From Hordeum vulgare subsp. vulgare (taxonomy: Eukaryota > Streptophyta > Magnoliopsida > Poales > Poaceae), in the NCBI RefSeq assembly GCF_904849725.1, contig NC_058518.1, positions 420,057,081 to 420,121,080 on the forward strand: a stretch of 64,000 nt of DNA, in the 5' to 3' direction. The stretch's first letter is position 1; the number at the start of each line of letters is the position of its first letter. The position numbers and the translations under genes were made by a program. Under the pieces are notes generated by a model. The model saw only the letters and a list, made by a program, of their open reading frames with translations. It was not told the origin of the DNA and ran no database searches. This document shows, in pieces, positions 30,920-42,303 of the stretch.

Positions 30920-32540
30920 GACTGCGGCGTGCAGGGCGAGGCATGGTCCGCAGCGGGAGCGAGAGAGCGGGAGGTGGCGTCAGGCGACGGCATGTTGCAT
31001 GGCGGGGCGGGGCCCGCGACACGAGCGGGGGAGCGGGAACCGTACGTGCTGCATGGCTGCATGGGGTGGGAGGCTGCATGGCTGCGCGGTGGTTGGCTGC
31101 ATGGCAAAGGAAGAGCCGAGGGCGCGCGGTGGTTGGCTGCATGGCTGCGCCCGAGGGAGGGATCCTCTGTGGCGGTGCTGGCTGAGAAGGGAAATTGGAG
31201 CTCATCAAACGTGACATGGCGAGAAACGATGACCTTGCGGGTAGCGAGATCGAAGCAACGATAGCCCTTCTGTTCGCGTGGATAGCCGAGGAAGACGCAA
31301 CACGTCGAGCGAGGAGAGAGCTTGTGGGGAGCAGTGGCGGAGGTGTTGGGGAAACAAAGGCACCCGAATGTCCGGAGATGATCGTATGTGGGATGCTCGC
31401 CATAGAGCAAGAAGTGGGGGGTGAAGTGGTGAATGGCACGCGATGGGCGGATGTTAAGAAGGGTGGTGGCCATGTGGAGCGCTTCAACCAAAAGGGAGGA
31501 GGCATGGCGGTTTGCAGTAACAAGGTTCATACGACATCGTTGGTGGTACGGATGTGACGTTCGGCTTTACCGTTTTGGAGAGAAGTGTGGGGGCAAGTGA
31601 GGCGGAAGGCAACGCCGTGGGAGGAGAAGTAATCGCGAAGCGAGGTGGTGAGGAACTCCCTACCGTTGTCACATTGCATACAACGAATGAGCACGCCAAA
31701 CTGGGTGAAAATAAATTTAAAGAAGCGAAACAAAATATCACATGTGTCAGACTTCGCACGCAGCGGAAAGGTCCAGGAAAAATGAGTGTAATCATCAATA
31801 ATGACAAGATAATATTTGTACCCGGAGTAGCTCACGACCGGGGATGTCCACACATCACAAAGAATTAAATGAAAGGGGGCAGTGGTGTAGGTGGGAAAGG
31901 GTAGTCGAGTATGTTTGCCCATTTGACACGCACTACAGAGATGGGAAGGGCGGACATCATTATTACATGTGGTAAGAAAATCCAAAGAAAAGCGGCAGAA
32001 GGTGGAAGAACTAGGGTGCCCAAGCCGCCTGTGCCAGAGATCATGCGTGGAGATGGTGAAGGCTTGCGTGGTGTGGGCACCGTTATTGCTGGAGAAGGGG
32101 TATAGATCGCCATCACTGTTGACCCGCAGAAGCACCTCCTTGGTGCCTAGGTCCTTCACGGAAAAACCAAGCGGGTCAAATTCCATGGAACATAAATTGT
32201 CACGAGTAAACTTACGGACGTAAATGAGATTTTTGACGATATTAGGAGATAGAAGAATATGGCATAGGTAGAAAGGTTTGGGAGGGAGACGGGCAGTTCC
32301 AATGGCAAGCACAGGGAGCCGAGAGCCATCACCAACAATGATATGACGAGTATAAGGTGCTAAAAGGGGACGAAACAAGGACAAGGTACCTGCATCGCCG
32401 GTGACTTGGGATGCGGCACCGGTGTCCATGATCCACTCGACATTCGGTGGGAAGGCGGTGCCGTAGCTCGGAGCCGCGTGGAACATGGCCGAATTGTCCC
32501 AGCTTGGAGGAGCCGGGGTGTAGGGTGCTGGCGGTGGCAC
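30920..32540 (-). pseudogene. Copia protease-integrase, frameshifted
   Basis: The frame 32540-31527 has the protease active site WIMDTGAASQVTG, the integrase HHCC finger (HDLWHRRLGHPS then CSACQMGKH), the catalytic-core YYLVIIDDYTHFSW and CDNGREF, and NGKAERHIRT. The chain continues in another frame from about 31490 (ALHMATTLLNIRPSRAIHHF, LRTFGCLCFPN, CCVFLGYP) with a low-complexity proline/alanine/serine linker before reverse transcriptase. Integrase inserts the DNA copy. The break near 31527-31490 disables it. Confidence 0.85.
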
Positions 32541-33223
32541 GGCAGGCGCGGTGGAGTACAGGAGCGGGTAGGCGTGAGTCGAGGCACCGGGATGAGGGCC
32601 AAGGACGCCCGTCGAGTTCGGCGAGATCCACGGCGCACGGGGTGGTGGGAAGGGCGCCCCGACGGGCGCGAAGTAGCCCAGCCAGGGCGTCGCACCGGCA
32701 CCGCGACCCGGAGGAGCGTCGCCGCGGCCACGCCTGCGGCCACGCCCACGGTTGTCGCGCTGGGCGCGATTAGCACCGAACTGGCCACCACGGTCGCCTC
32801 CACCGTTGGCAGCACGGTCGCCACCGCGGTCGCCGTGGTCTCCGCCGCGATCGCCACCGCGCCCACCGCTGCGGGCACCGGAGCGATCCTGGCCGCCCTC
32901 GTCGGACTGGACGGCCAGGACCTAAGAACCCTCACTGCGGGCACACCGGTCCATGGAGAGCTCGGCGAGGACGAGGCGGGACCGAGCCTGCTGGAAGGTG
33001 GGAAGTGGTATGGTGGACTGGATGATAGCGGCCTGCATGGCAAATTTTGAGCCCAAGCCATCCAGCATCTGCAGCGTGAGAGTGCGGTCGCTCACCGGCT
33101 CGTGGACGTCGGCGAGGGCGGCGGCGATGCCCTGAAGACGACGACAGTAGTCATTGATGCTCAGATCGCCGCGCACCGTCGCCCGGAACTCCTGGCCAAG
33201 ATGCATCGCGTGCTCGGCCTCGT
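32541..33223 (-). pseudogene. Copia gag, C-terminal part
   Basis: The frame 33248-32922 has AEHAMHLGQEFRATV and SINDYCRRLQGIAAALADV, typical of the second half of plant copia gag. A frame change near 32925-33060 leads into a glycine/arginine-rich stretch. No clear CCHC knuckle was seen. The N-terminal half is cut off by the BARE-type LTR. Confidence 0.7.
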
Positions 33224-35034
33224 TGTTGGAAATATGCCCTAGAGGCAATAATAAATTAGTTATTATTATATTTCTTTGTTCGTGATAATCGTTTATTATC
33301 CATGCTATAATTGTATTGATTGGAAACTCAAATACATGTGTGGATACATAGACAAAACACTGTCCCTAGTAAGCCTCTAGTTGACTAGCTCGTTGATCAA
33401 AGATGGTGAAGGTTTCCTGACCATAGACAAGTGTTGTCACTTGATAACAGGATCACATCATTAGGAGAATCATGTGATGGACAAGACCCAAACTATGGAC
33501 GTAGCATATTGATCGTGTCCTTTTATTGCTATTGTTTTCTGCGTGTCAAGTATTTGTTCCTATGACCATGAGATCATATAACTCACTGGCACCGGAGGAA
33601 TACCTTGTGTGCATCAAACGTCACAACGTAACTGGGTGACTATAAAGGTGTTCTACAAGTATCTCCGAAGGTGTCCGTTGAGTTAGTATAGATCAAGACT
33701 GGGATTTGTCACTCCGTGTGACGGAGAGGTATCTCGGGGCCCACTCGGTAATACAACATCACACACAAGCCTTGAAAGCAATGTGACTAAGTGTAAGTCA
33801 CGGGATCTTGTATTACGGAATGAGAAAAGAGACTTGCCGGTAACGAGATTGAAATAGGTATGCGGATACCGACGATCGAATCTCGGGCAAGTAACATACC
33901 GAAGGACAAAGGGAATGGCATACGGGATTGCGTGAATCCTTGACACTGAGGCTCAACCGATAAGTTATTCGGAGAATATGTAGGATCCAATATGGGCATC
34001 GAGGTCCCACTATTGGATATTGACCGAGGAGTACCTCGGGGCATGTCTGCATAGTTCTCGAACCCGCAGGGTCTGCACACTTAAGGTTCGGTGATGTTTT
34101 AGTATAGTTGAGTTATATGTGTGGTTACCGAATGTTGTTCGGAGTCCCGTATGAGATCACGGACGTCACGAGGGTTTCCGGAATGGTCCGAAGACGAAGA
34201 TTGATATATAGGATGACCTCATTTGGTTACCGGAAAGTTTCGGGCATTACCGGGAATGTACTAGGAGTGACGGATGGGTTCCGAATGTTCACCGGGAGGG
34301 ACCAGCCCACCCGGGGAAGCCCATAGGCGTTAGGGGTGCCGCACCAGCCCTTGGTGGGCTGGCGGGACAGCCCAAAAGGGCCCTATGCGCAGGAGATAGA
34401 AAATCAAAGAGAAAAAGAAAAAAAAAGGTGGGAAGGAAGGGAAGGACTCCACCTTCCAATCCTAGTTGGACTAGGATTGGAGGTGGACTCCTCCACCTCC
34501 TTGGCCGGTGGACCCTTGGGGTCTTGGACCCCAAGGCAAGCCTCCCCTCCCCTCCTCCTATATATAGTGGAGTTCTAGGGCTGATTTGAGACAACTTTTG
34601 CCACGGCAGCCCGACCACAAACACCACGGTTTTTCTTCTAGATCGTATTTCTGCGGAGCTCGGGCGGAGCCCTGCAGGAGTAGATGCTTCACCACCACCA
34701 GAGCGCCGTCAAGCTGCCGGATAACTCATCTACTTCTCCGTCTTGCTTGCTGGATCAAAAAGGCCGAGATCATCGTCGAGCTGTACGTGTGCTGAACGCG
34801 GAGGTGCCGTCCGTTCGGCACTAGATCGGAGCGGATCGTGGGACGGTTCGTGGGACGGTTCACGGGGCGGATCGAGGGACGTGAGGACGTTCCACTACAT
34901 CAACTGCGTTTCTTAACGCTTCCTGCTGTGCGATCTAAAAGGGTATGTAGATCCAAATCTCCTCTCGTAGATGGACATCACCATGATAGGTCTTCGTGCG
35001 CGTAGGATTTTTTTCCCATGCGACATTCCCCAAC
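33224..35034 (+). repeat. 5' LTR of the BARE-type element
   Basis: 1811 bp, TGTTGGAAATATGCC...ATTCCCCAACA. A TATA box CCTATATATAGTGG lies near 34557. It differs from the LTR at 40093 in many substitutions (for example ATACCTTGTGTGCATC here vs ATGCTTTGTGTGTATC there). Confidence 0.9.
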
Positions 35035-38000
35035 AGTGGTATCAGAGCTAGGTTCATGCGTAGATGTTATCTCGAGTAGAACACAAATGGTTTTCTGGAC
35101 GATGATGTTCGATTTGCTGCCCTCCTTAGTCTTTTCTCAATTCGGCGGTATTGTTGGATTGAAGCGGCCCGGACTGACATTATTCGTATGCTTACGAAAG
35201 ACTGGTTTCATCGCTTGACATGCAACCTCGTTGCATAAAGATGACTGGCGGGTGTCGGTTTCTTCAACTTTAGTTGAATTGGTTTTGACCGAGGTGGTCC
35301 TTGGAGAGGTTAAATAGCAATTTGCACATCTCCGTTGTGGTTTTTGCGTAAGTAAGATGCGATCTACTAGATACCCATAACAGCCACGTAAAACATGCAA
35401 CAACAATTAGAGGACGTCTAACTTGTTTTTGCAGGGTATGCTTGTGATATGATATGGCCAATGACGTGATGTGATATATTGGATGTATGAGATGATCATG
35501 TTTTAATAGTTAATATCGAGTTGCACGTCGATGGTACGACAACCGGCAGGAGCCATAGGGTTGTCTTTAAACTAACGTTTGTGCTTGCAGATGCATTTAC
35601 TATATTGCTAGGACGTAGCTTTAGTAGTAATAGCATAAGTAGCACGACAACCCCGATGGCGACACGTTGATGGAGATCATGATGATGGAGATCATAGTGT
35701 GGCGCCGGTGACAAGAAGATCGTGTCGGTGCTTTGGTTATGGAGATCAATAAGCACATGATGATGGCCATATCATGTCACTTATGAATTGTATGTGATGT
35801 TAATCCTTTTATGCACCTTATTTTTCTTAGAACGACGATAGCATTATGAGGTGATCTCTCACTAAAATTTCAAGACGAAATTGTGTTCTCCCCGACTGTG
35901 CACCGTTGCTACAGTTCGTCGTTTCGAGACACCACGTGATGATCGAGTGTGATAGACTCAACGTTCACATACAACGAGTGCAAAACAGTTGCACACGCGG
36001 AACACTCGGGTTAAACTTGACGAGCCTAGCATGTGCAGACATGGCCTCGGAACACAAGAGACTGAAAGGTCGAGCATGAATCATATAGTTGATATGATTA
36101 GCATAGAGATGCTTACCACTGAAACTATTATCGACTCACGTGATGATCGGACTTGAGATAGTGCATTTGGATCATGTACCACTCAAATGACTAGAGAGAT
36201 GTACTTTTTGAGTGGGAGTTCTTAAGTAATATGATTAATTGAACTAATTATCATGAACATAGTCTAATGGTCTTTACGAATTACGATGTAGCTTGCGCTA
36301 TAGCTCTACTGTTTTTATATGTTCCTAGATAAAATTTAGTTGAAAGAAGATAGTAGCAACTTTGCGGACTGAGTCCGTAAAACTGAGGATTGTCCTCATT
36401 GCTGCGCAGAAGGCTTATGTCCTTAATGCACCACTCGGTGTGCTGCACCTCGGGCGTCGTCTGTGGATGTTGCGAACATGTGACATACACATCTTTGATG
36501 ACTACATGATAGTTCAGTGTGCAATACTTAATGGCTTAGAAGCAAGGCGTCGAAGACATTTTGAAAATGTCGCAGAACATAGGAGATGTTCAAAGAGATG
36601 AAATTGAGATTTCATGCTCGTGCCCTTGTTGAGAGGTATAAAGACATCCGACAAGATTCTTCGCCTACAAAGTAAAGGAGAAAAACTCAAACCGTTGAGC
36701 ATGTTCTCAGATTGTCTGAGTACAACAATCGCTTGAATCAAGTGGGAATTAATCTTCCAGATGAGATAGTGATGGTTCTCCAAAGTCACTGCCACTAAGC
36801 TGCCGGAGCTTCGTGATGAACTATAAACATATCAAGGAAAGATATGATGATCCTTGAGCGATTCGCAATGTTTGACACTGCGAAAGTAGAAATCAAGAAG
36901 GAGCATCAATTGTTGATGGTTAGTAAAACCACTAGTTTCAAGAAAGGCAAGGGCTAGAAGGGATACTTCATGAAACGAAAAACCAGTTGCTTCTCTAATG
37001 AAGGAACCCAAGATTGAACCCAAACCCGAGACTGAGTGCTTCTATTATGAGGGGAACGGTCACTGAGGCGGAGCTACCCTAGATACTTGGTAGATAAGAA
37101 GGCTGGCAAAGTCGACAGAAGTATATTTGATATACATGATATTGATGTGTGCTTTACCGGTACTCCTAGTAGCATGAGGGTATTGGATACCGGTTCGGTT
37201 GCTAAGTGATTAGTAACTCGAAATGAAAGCTACGGTATAAACGGAGACTAGCTAAAGGCGAGGTGACGATACGTGTTGGAAGTGTTTCCAAGGTTGATGT
37301 GATCAAACATCGCACGCTCCCTCTATCATCGGGATTGGTGGTAAAACCTAAATAATTGTTATTTGGTGTTTGCGTTGAGCATGAACATGATTGGATCGTG
37401 TTTATTGCAATACGATTATTCATTTAAAGAGAATAATAGTTATTCTATTTGCTTGAATAATTACCCTCAATGGTTTACTGAATCTCGATCGTAGTGTTAC
37501 ACATGTTCATAATATTGGTGCCAAAAGATACAAAGTAATAATGATAGTACCACTTAGTTGTGGCACTGCCACGTGAGTCATGTTGGTATAAAATGCATGA
37601 AGAAGGTCCATGCTGATGGATCTTTGTACTCACTCATTTTTGAAACGTTTGGGACATGCAAACCATACCTGTTGGTATAAAATGCATGAAGAAACTCCAT
37701 AGAGACGGATCGTTTGGACTCACTTGATTTTGAATCACTTGAGACATGCAAAACATGCCACATGAAACAAGAGAGTAACTTGTTGGGAGTAACACATTTT
37801 TGATGTGTGCAGTCCAATGAGTGCTAAGGCACGCAGTGGGTATCATTATGTTCTTACTTCACTGACGATTTGAGTAGATACATGAGTATTTACTTGATGA
37901 ATCACAAGTCTGAAATATTGAAAAGTTCAAAGCAATTTCAGAGTGAAGATCGCCGTGACAAGAGGATAAACTGTCTACGATATGATCATAGAGATGAATA

Positions 38001-40092
38001 TCCGAGTTACGAGTTTTTGGTACGCAGCTAAGACAAAGTGAAAATTGTTTCGCAGTTCATGCCACCTGGAACACCATAGTGTGATGATGAGTCTGAATGT
38101 TATAGCCACGCCCTATTTGATATGGTGCATACTATGATGTCTCTTATCGAATTACCACTATCGTTTATGGGTTATACATTAGAGACAACCGCATTCACTT
38201 TAAATAGGGCACTGCGTATTTCCGTTGAGATGACAAAGTATAGACTATGGTTTGGAGAAGCCTAAGTTGTCGTTTCTTGAAAGTTTGGGGCTGCGATGCT
38301 TATGTGAAAATGTTTCAGTCTGATAACCTCGAACCCAAAGCGGATGAATGCATCTTCATAGGAATCCAAAACAGTTGGATACATCTCCTATCTCAGATCC
38401 GGAAGAAAAGTGTTTGTTTTTAGAAACGGGTCCTTTCTCGAGGAAAGGCTTCTCTCGAAAGAATTGAGTGGGAGGGTGGTGGAACTTGATGAGGTTAGTG
38501 AACCGTCACTTCAACCAGTGTGTAGCAGGGCGCAGGAAGATGTTCCTGTGGCGCCTACACCAATTGAAGTGGAAGCTGATGACGGTGATCATTAGAGCTT
38601 CGGATCAAGTTACTACAAACCTCGTAGGTCGACAAAGGTCGCGTACTACTACAGAGTGGTACGGTAACCCTGTCTTGGAGGTCATGTTGTTGAACAACAA
38701 TGAACCTACGAGTTATGGAGAAGCAATGGTTGGCCCGGATTCCGACAAATGGTGGAGGCCATGAAATCCAAGAGAGGATCCATGTATGAAAACAAAGTGT
38801 AGACTTTGGAAGAACTACTTGATGGTCGTAGGACTATTAAGTAAAGATGGATCTTTAAAAGGAAGACAGACGATGATGGTGATAAGTCACTATTAAAGAA
38901 AAGCTCGACTTGTCGCAAAGATGTTTTCGACAAGATCAAAGAGTTGACTATGATGTGAATTCCTCACTCGTAGCGATGCTAAAAGTCTATTGGAATTATG
39001 TTAGTAGTTACTGTATTATTTGTGAAATATTGCACATAGGAAGTCAAAACATTGTTTCCTCGACGGTTTCCTTGAGGAAAGATTGTATGTGATACAATGA
39101 GAAGGTTTTGTCGATCCTAAAGATGCTAACAAGTATGCAAGCTCGAGCGATCCTTTTATGGACTGGTGCAAGCATCTCGGAGTTGGAATATACGCTTTGA
39201 TGAGATGATCAAAGATTTTGGGTTTGTGCAAGGTTTATGAGAAACTTGTATTTCCAAAGAAGTGAGTGGGAGCACTATAGAATTTCTGATAAGTATATGT
39301 GGTTGACATATTGTTGATCGGAAGTAATGTAGAATTTCTGTAAAGCATAAAGGTTGCTTGAAAGGAGTTTTTCAAAGGAAGACCTGGATAGAGCTATTTG
39401 AACATTGAGCGTCAAGATCTATAGATATAGATCAATACGCTTAATAGAACTTTCAAATGAAATGCATGCCTTGACAAGTTTTTGAAGGAGTTCAAAATAG
39501 ATCGACAAAGAAGGAGTTCTTGGTTGCGTTGTGAGGTGTGAATATGAGTAAGACTCAAAAGCCCGACCATGGCTGAAGAAAGAGAAAGGACGAAGGTCGT
39601 CCCCTGTGCCTTAGCCATAGACTCTAAAGTATGCCATGCTGGGTACCGCACCTGATGTGTGCCTTGACTCAAAGTCTGTTGAGAGGTACAGAGAGTGATC
39701 CATGATTGAATCACTAGCAGCGGTCAAAATTTATCCTTAGTAACTGATGGACTAAGGAATTTTTCTCGATTATGGAGGTGGTTAAAGAGTTCGTTGTAAA
39801 GGGTTACGTCGATGCAAGCTTTGACACTAATCCGAATAACTATGAGTAGTGAAATAGATTCGTATAGTAGAGTAGATATTTGGAGTATTTCCGAATAGCA
39901 CATAGTAGCAGCATCTATAAGATGACATAAAGATTTGTAAAGAACACACGGTTCTGAAAGTTTCAGAACCGTTGACTAAAACCGCTCTCACAAGCAAGAC
40001 GTGATCAGACCCCATGACTATATGGGTGTTGGATTCGTTGGAATCACATGGTGATGTGAACTAGATTATTGACTCTAGTGCAAGTGGGAGAC
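35035..40092 (+). pseudogene. Decayed BARE-type gag-pol relics
   Basis: No long frame survives. Scattered matches keep the expected order: a CCHC-like relic at about 37036 (GAGTGCTTCTATTATGAG, then AACGGTCAC), a protease relic at about 37180 (VLDTGSVA), integrase-region phrases (37560-38300), and a pre-reverse-transcriptase phrase at 38410-38595 (FLEERLLSKELSGRVVELDE). The rest to 40080 is fragmented reverse transcriptase/RNase H sequence. The open frames listed by any ORF finder here are fragments. Confidence 0.6.
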
Positions 40093-41907
40093 TGTTGGAA
40101 ATATGCCCTAGAGGCAATAATAAATTAGTTATTATTATATTTCTTTGTTCATGATAATCGTTTATTATCCATGCTATAATTGTATTGATTGGAAACACAG
40201 TGCATGTGTGGATACATAGACAAAACACTGTCCCTAGTAAGCCTCTAGTTGACTAGCTCGTTGATCAAAGATGGTCAAGGTTTCCTGACCATAGGCAAGT
40301 GTTGTCACTTGATAACGAGATCACATCATTAGGAGAATCATGTGATGGACTAGACCCAAACTAATAGACGTAGCATGTTGATCGTGTCATTTTGTTGCTA
40401 CTGTTTTCTGCGTGTCAAGTATTTGTTCCTATGACCATGAGATCATATAACTCACTGACACCGGAGGAATGCTTTGTGTGTATCAAACGTCGCAACGTAA
40501 CTGGGTGACTATAAAGATGCTCTACAGGTATCTCCGAAGGTGTTCGTTGAGTTAGTATGGATCGAGACTGGGATTTGTCACTCCGTGTGACGGAGAGGTA
40601 TCTCGGGGCCCACTCGGTAATACAACATCACACACAAGCCTTGCAAGCAATGTGACTTAGTGTAAGTTGCGGGATCTTGTATTACGGAACGAGTAAAGAG
40701 ACTTGCCGGTAAACGAGATTGAAATAGGTATGCGGATACTGACGATCGAATCTCGGGCAAGTAACATACCGAAGGACAAAGGGAATGACATACGGGATTA
40801 TATGAATCCTTGGCACTAAGGTTCAAACGATAAGATCTTCGTAGAATATGTAGGATCCAATATGGGCATCCAGGTCCCGCTATTGGATATTGACCGAGGA
40901 GTCACTCGGGTCATGTCTACATAGTTCTCGAACCCGCAGGGTCTGCACACTTAAGGTTCGACGTTGTTTTATGCGTATTTGAGTTATATGGTTGGTTACC
41001 GAATGTTGTTCGGAGTCCCGGATGAGATCACGGATGTCACGAGGGTTTCCGGAATGGTATGGAAACGAAGATTGATATATAGGATGACTTCATTTGGTTA
41101 CCGGAAGGTTTTCGGGCATTACCGGTAATGTACCGGGAATGACGAATGGGTTCCAGATCTTCACCGGGAGGGGGGGCCACCAAGTAGGTGGGGTCCAAGG
41201 ACCTTGGGGTGGCGCACCAAGTAGGTGGGGTCAGCCCAAGGCTGTCTTGCACAAGAGAAAGAAAAACCAAAAGAAGAGAAAAAAAGGAAAGGTGGGAAAA
41301 GAGAGAAGGACTCCACCTTCCAATCCTAGTTGGACTAGGATTGGAGGAGGACTCCTCCTCTCCTTGGTGGCGCAGCCCTTGGGGCTCCTTGAGCCTCAAG
41401 GCAAGCCTCCCCTCCCTCCTCCTATATATATGGAGCAATTAGGGCTGATTTGAGACAACTTTTTCAAGGCAACCCGACCACATACCTCCACGGTTTTACC
41501 TCTAGATCGCGTTTCTGCGGAGCTCAGGTGGAGCCCTGCCGAGATTAGATCACCACCAACCTCCGGAGCGCCATCACGCTGCCAGAGAACTCATCTACCT
41601 CTCCGTCTCTCTTGCTGGATCAAGAAGGCCGAGATCATTGTCGAGCTGTACGTGTGCTGAACGCGGAGGTGCCGTCCGTTCGGCACTAGATCGTGGGACG
41701 GATCGCGGGACGGTTCGTGGGACGGTTCGCGGGGCGGATCGAGGGACGTGAGGACGTTCCACTACATCAACCGCGTTCACTAATGCTTCTGCTGTGCGAT
41801 CTACAAGGGTACGTAGATCGAAAATCCCCTCTCGTAGATGGACATCACCATGATAGGTCTTCGTGCGCGTAGGAAATTTTTTATTTCCCATGCGACGTTC
41901 CCCAACA
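40093..41907 (+). repeat. 3' LTR of the BARE-type element
   Basis: 1815 bp with the same ends as the 5' LTR. By eye much of it (40370-41000) is closer to the solo LTR at 46340-48164 than to its own partner at 33224. A TATA box CCTATATATATGG lies near 41420. Confidence 0.9.
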
Positions 41908-42303
41908 GGGGGTCCCTGTGGGCCCCACAAGCTTGGTAGCCGCCCCCAGGGGGCGGCGGCTACATGGCCTTTGGCTCACTGGTGTGGCCCCAAGCCAGCT
42001 CTCAATCCCAGTATTTTTCAAATATTCCAGAAAAAATCATACTAGATTTTCAGGACCATCGGAGAACTTTTGTTTTCGGGGTATTTTTCTCCGGGGCGCT
42101 GAAATAGAAAGCAGGAAAAACTAAACTAAATCTATCATTTTTCTTCTAAGCAACAGAAAGTGAAAGCTTAAAACAGTGGTATGTGACTCTTTGATTCATC
42201 CATTTCATGGTCATCGAAAGAAATCCGTCAATGGGGTTGATCAAATCCTCATGACAAAACCTTTTCGAATCGCAAGAGGAAACAAAGAATTGTCGAATAG
42301 CCA

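Larger units (their letters stand above)
28848..33223 (-). mobile_element. Copia element (3' LTR, pol and part of gag; 5' end missing)
   Basis: On the minus strand: truncated gag (from 33223), protease, integrase, reverse transcriptase, RNase H, a polypurine tract GCGGGGGG and a short 198-bp 3' LTR (29045-28848, TGTTGAACTG...ACGTTCA). The 5' LTR, primer-binding site and start of gag are absent because a BARE-type LTR begins at 33224. The copia gene order (integrase before reverse transcriptase) is clear. Confidence 0.85.
33224..41907 (+). mobile_element. BARE/WIS/Angela-type copia element with mismatched flanks
   Basis: 5' LTR 33224-35034, primer-binding site 35036-35047 (TGGTATCAGAGC), internal region 35048-40081, polypurine tract 40082-40092 (AAGTGGGAGAC), 3' LTR 40093-41907. 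Both LTRs run TGTTGGAAATATGCCC to CCCCAACA. The 5-bp flanks are CTCGT (33219-33223) and GGGGG (41908-41912), not a duplication. The flanking elements also differ: copia gag on the left, gypsy on the right. The LTRs differ at many positions. The internal region is badly decayed. Confidence 0.85.

Noticed and set aside
30089..33061. Long GC-rich plus-strand frames (for example 30758-31264 and 32406-33050)
   Set aside because: They are antisense to copia integrase and reverse transcriptase, with composition typical of a shadow frame and no domain.
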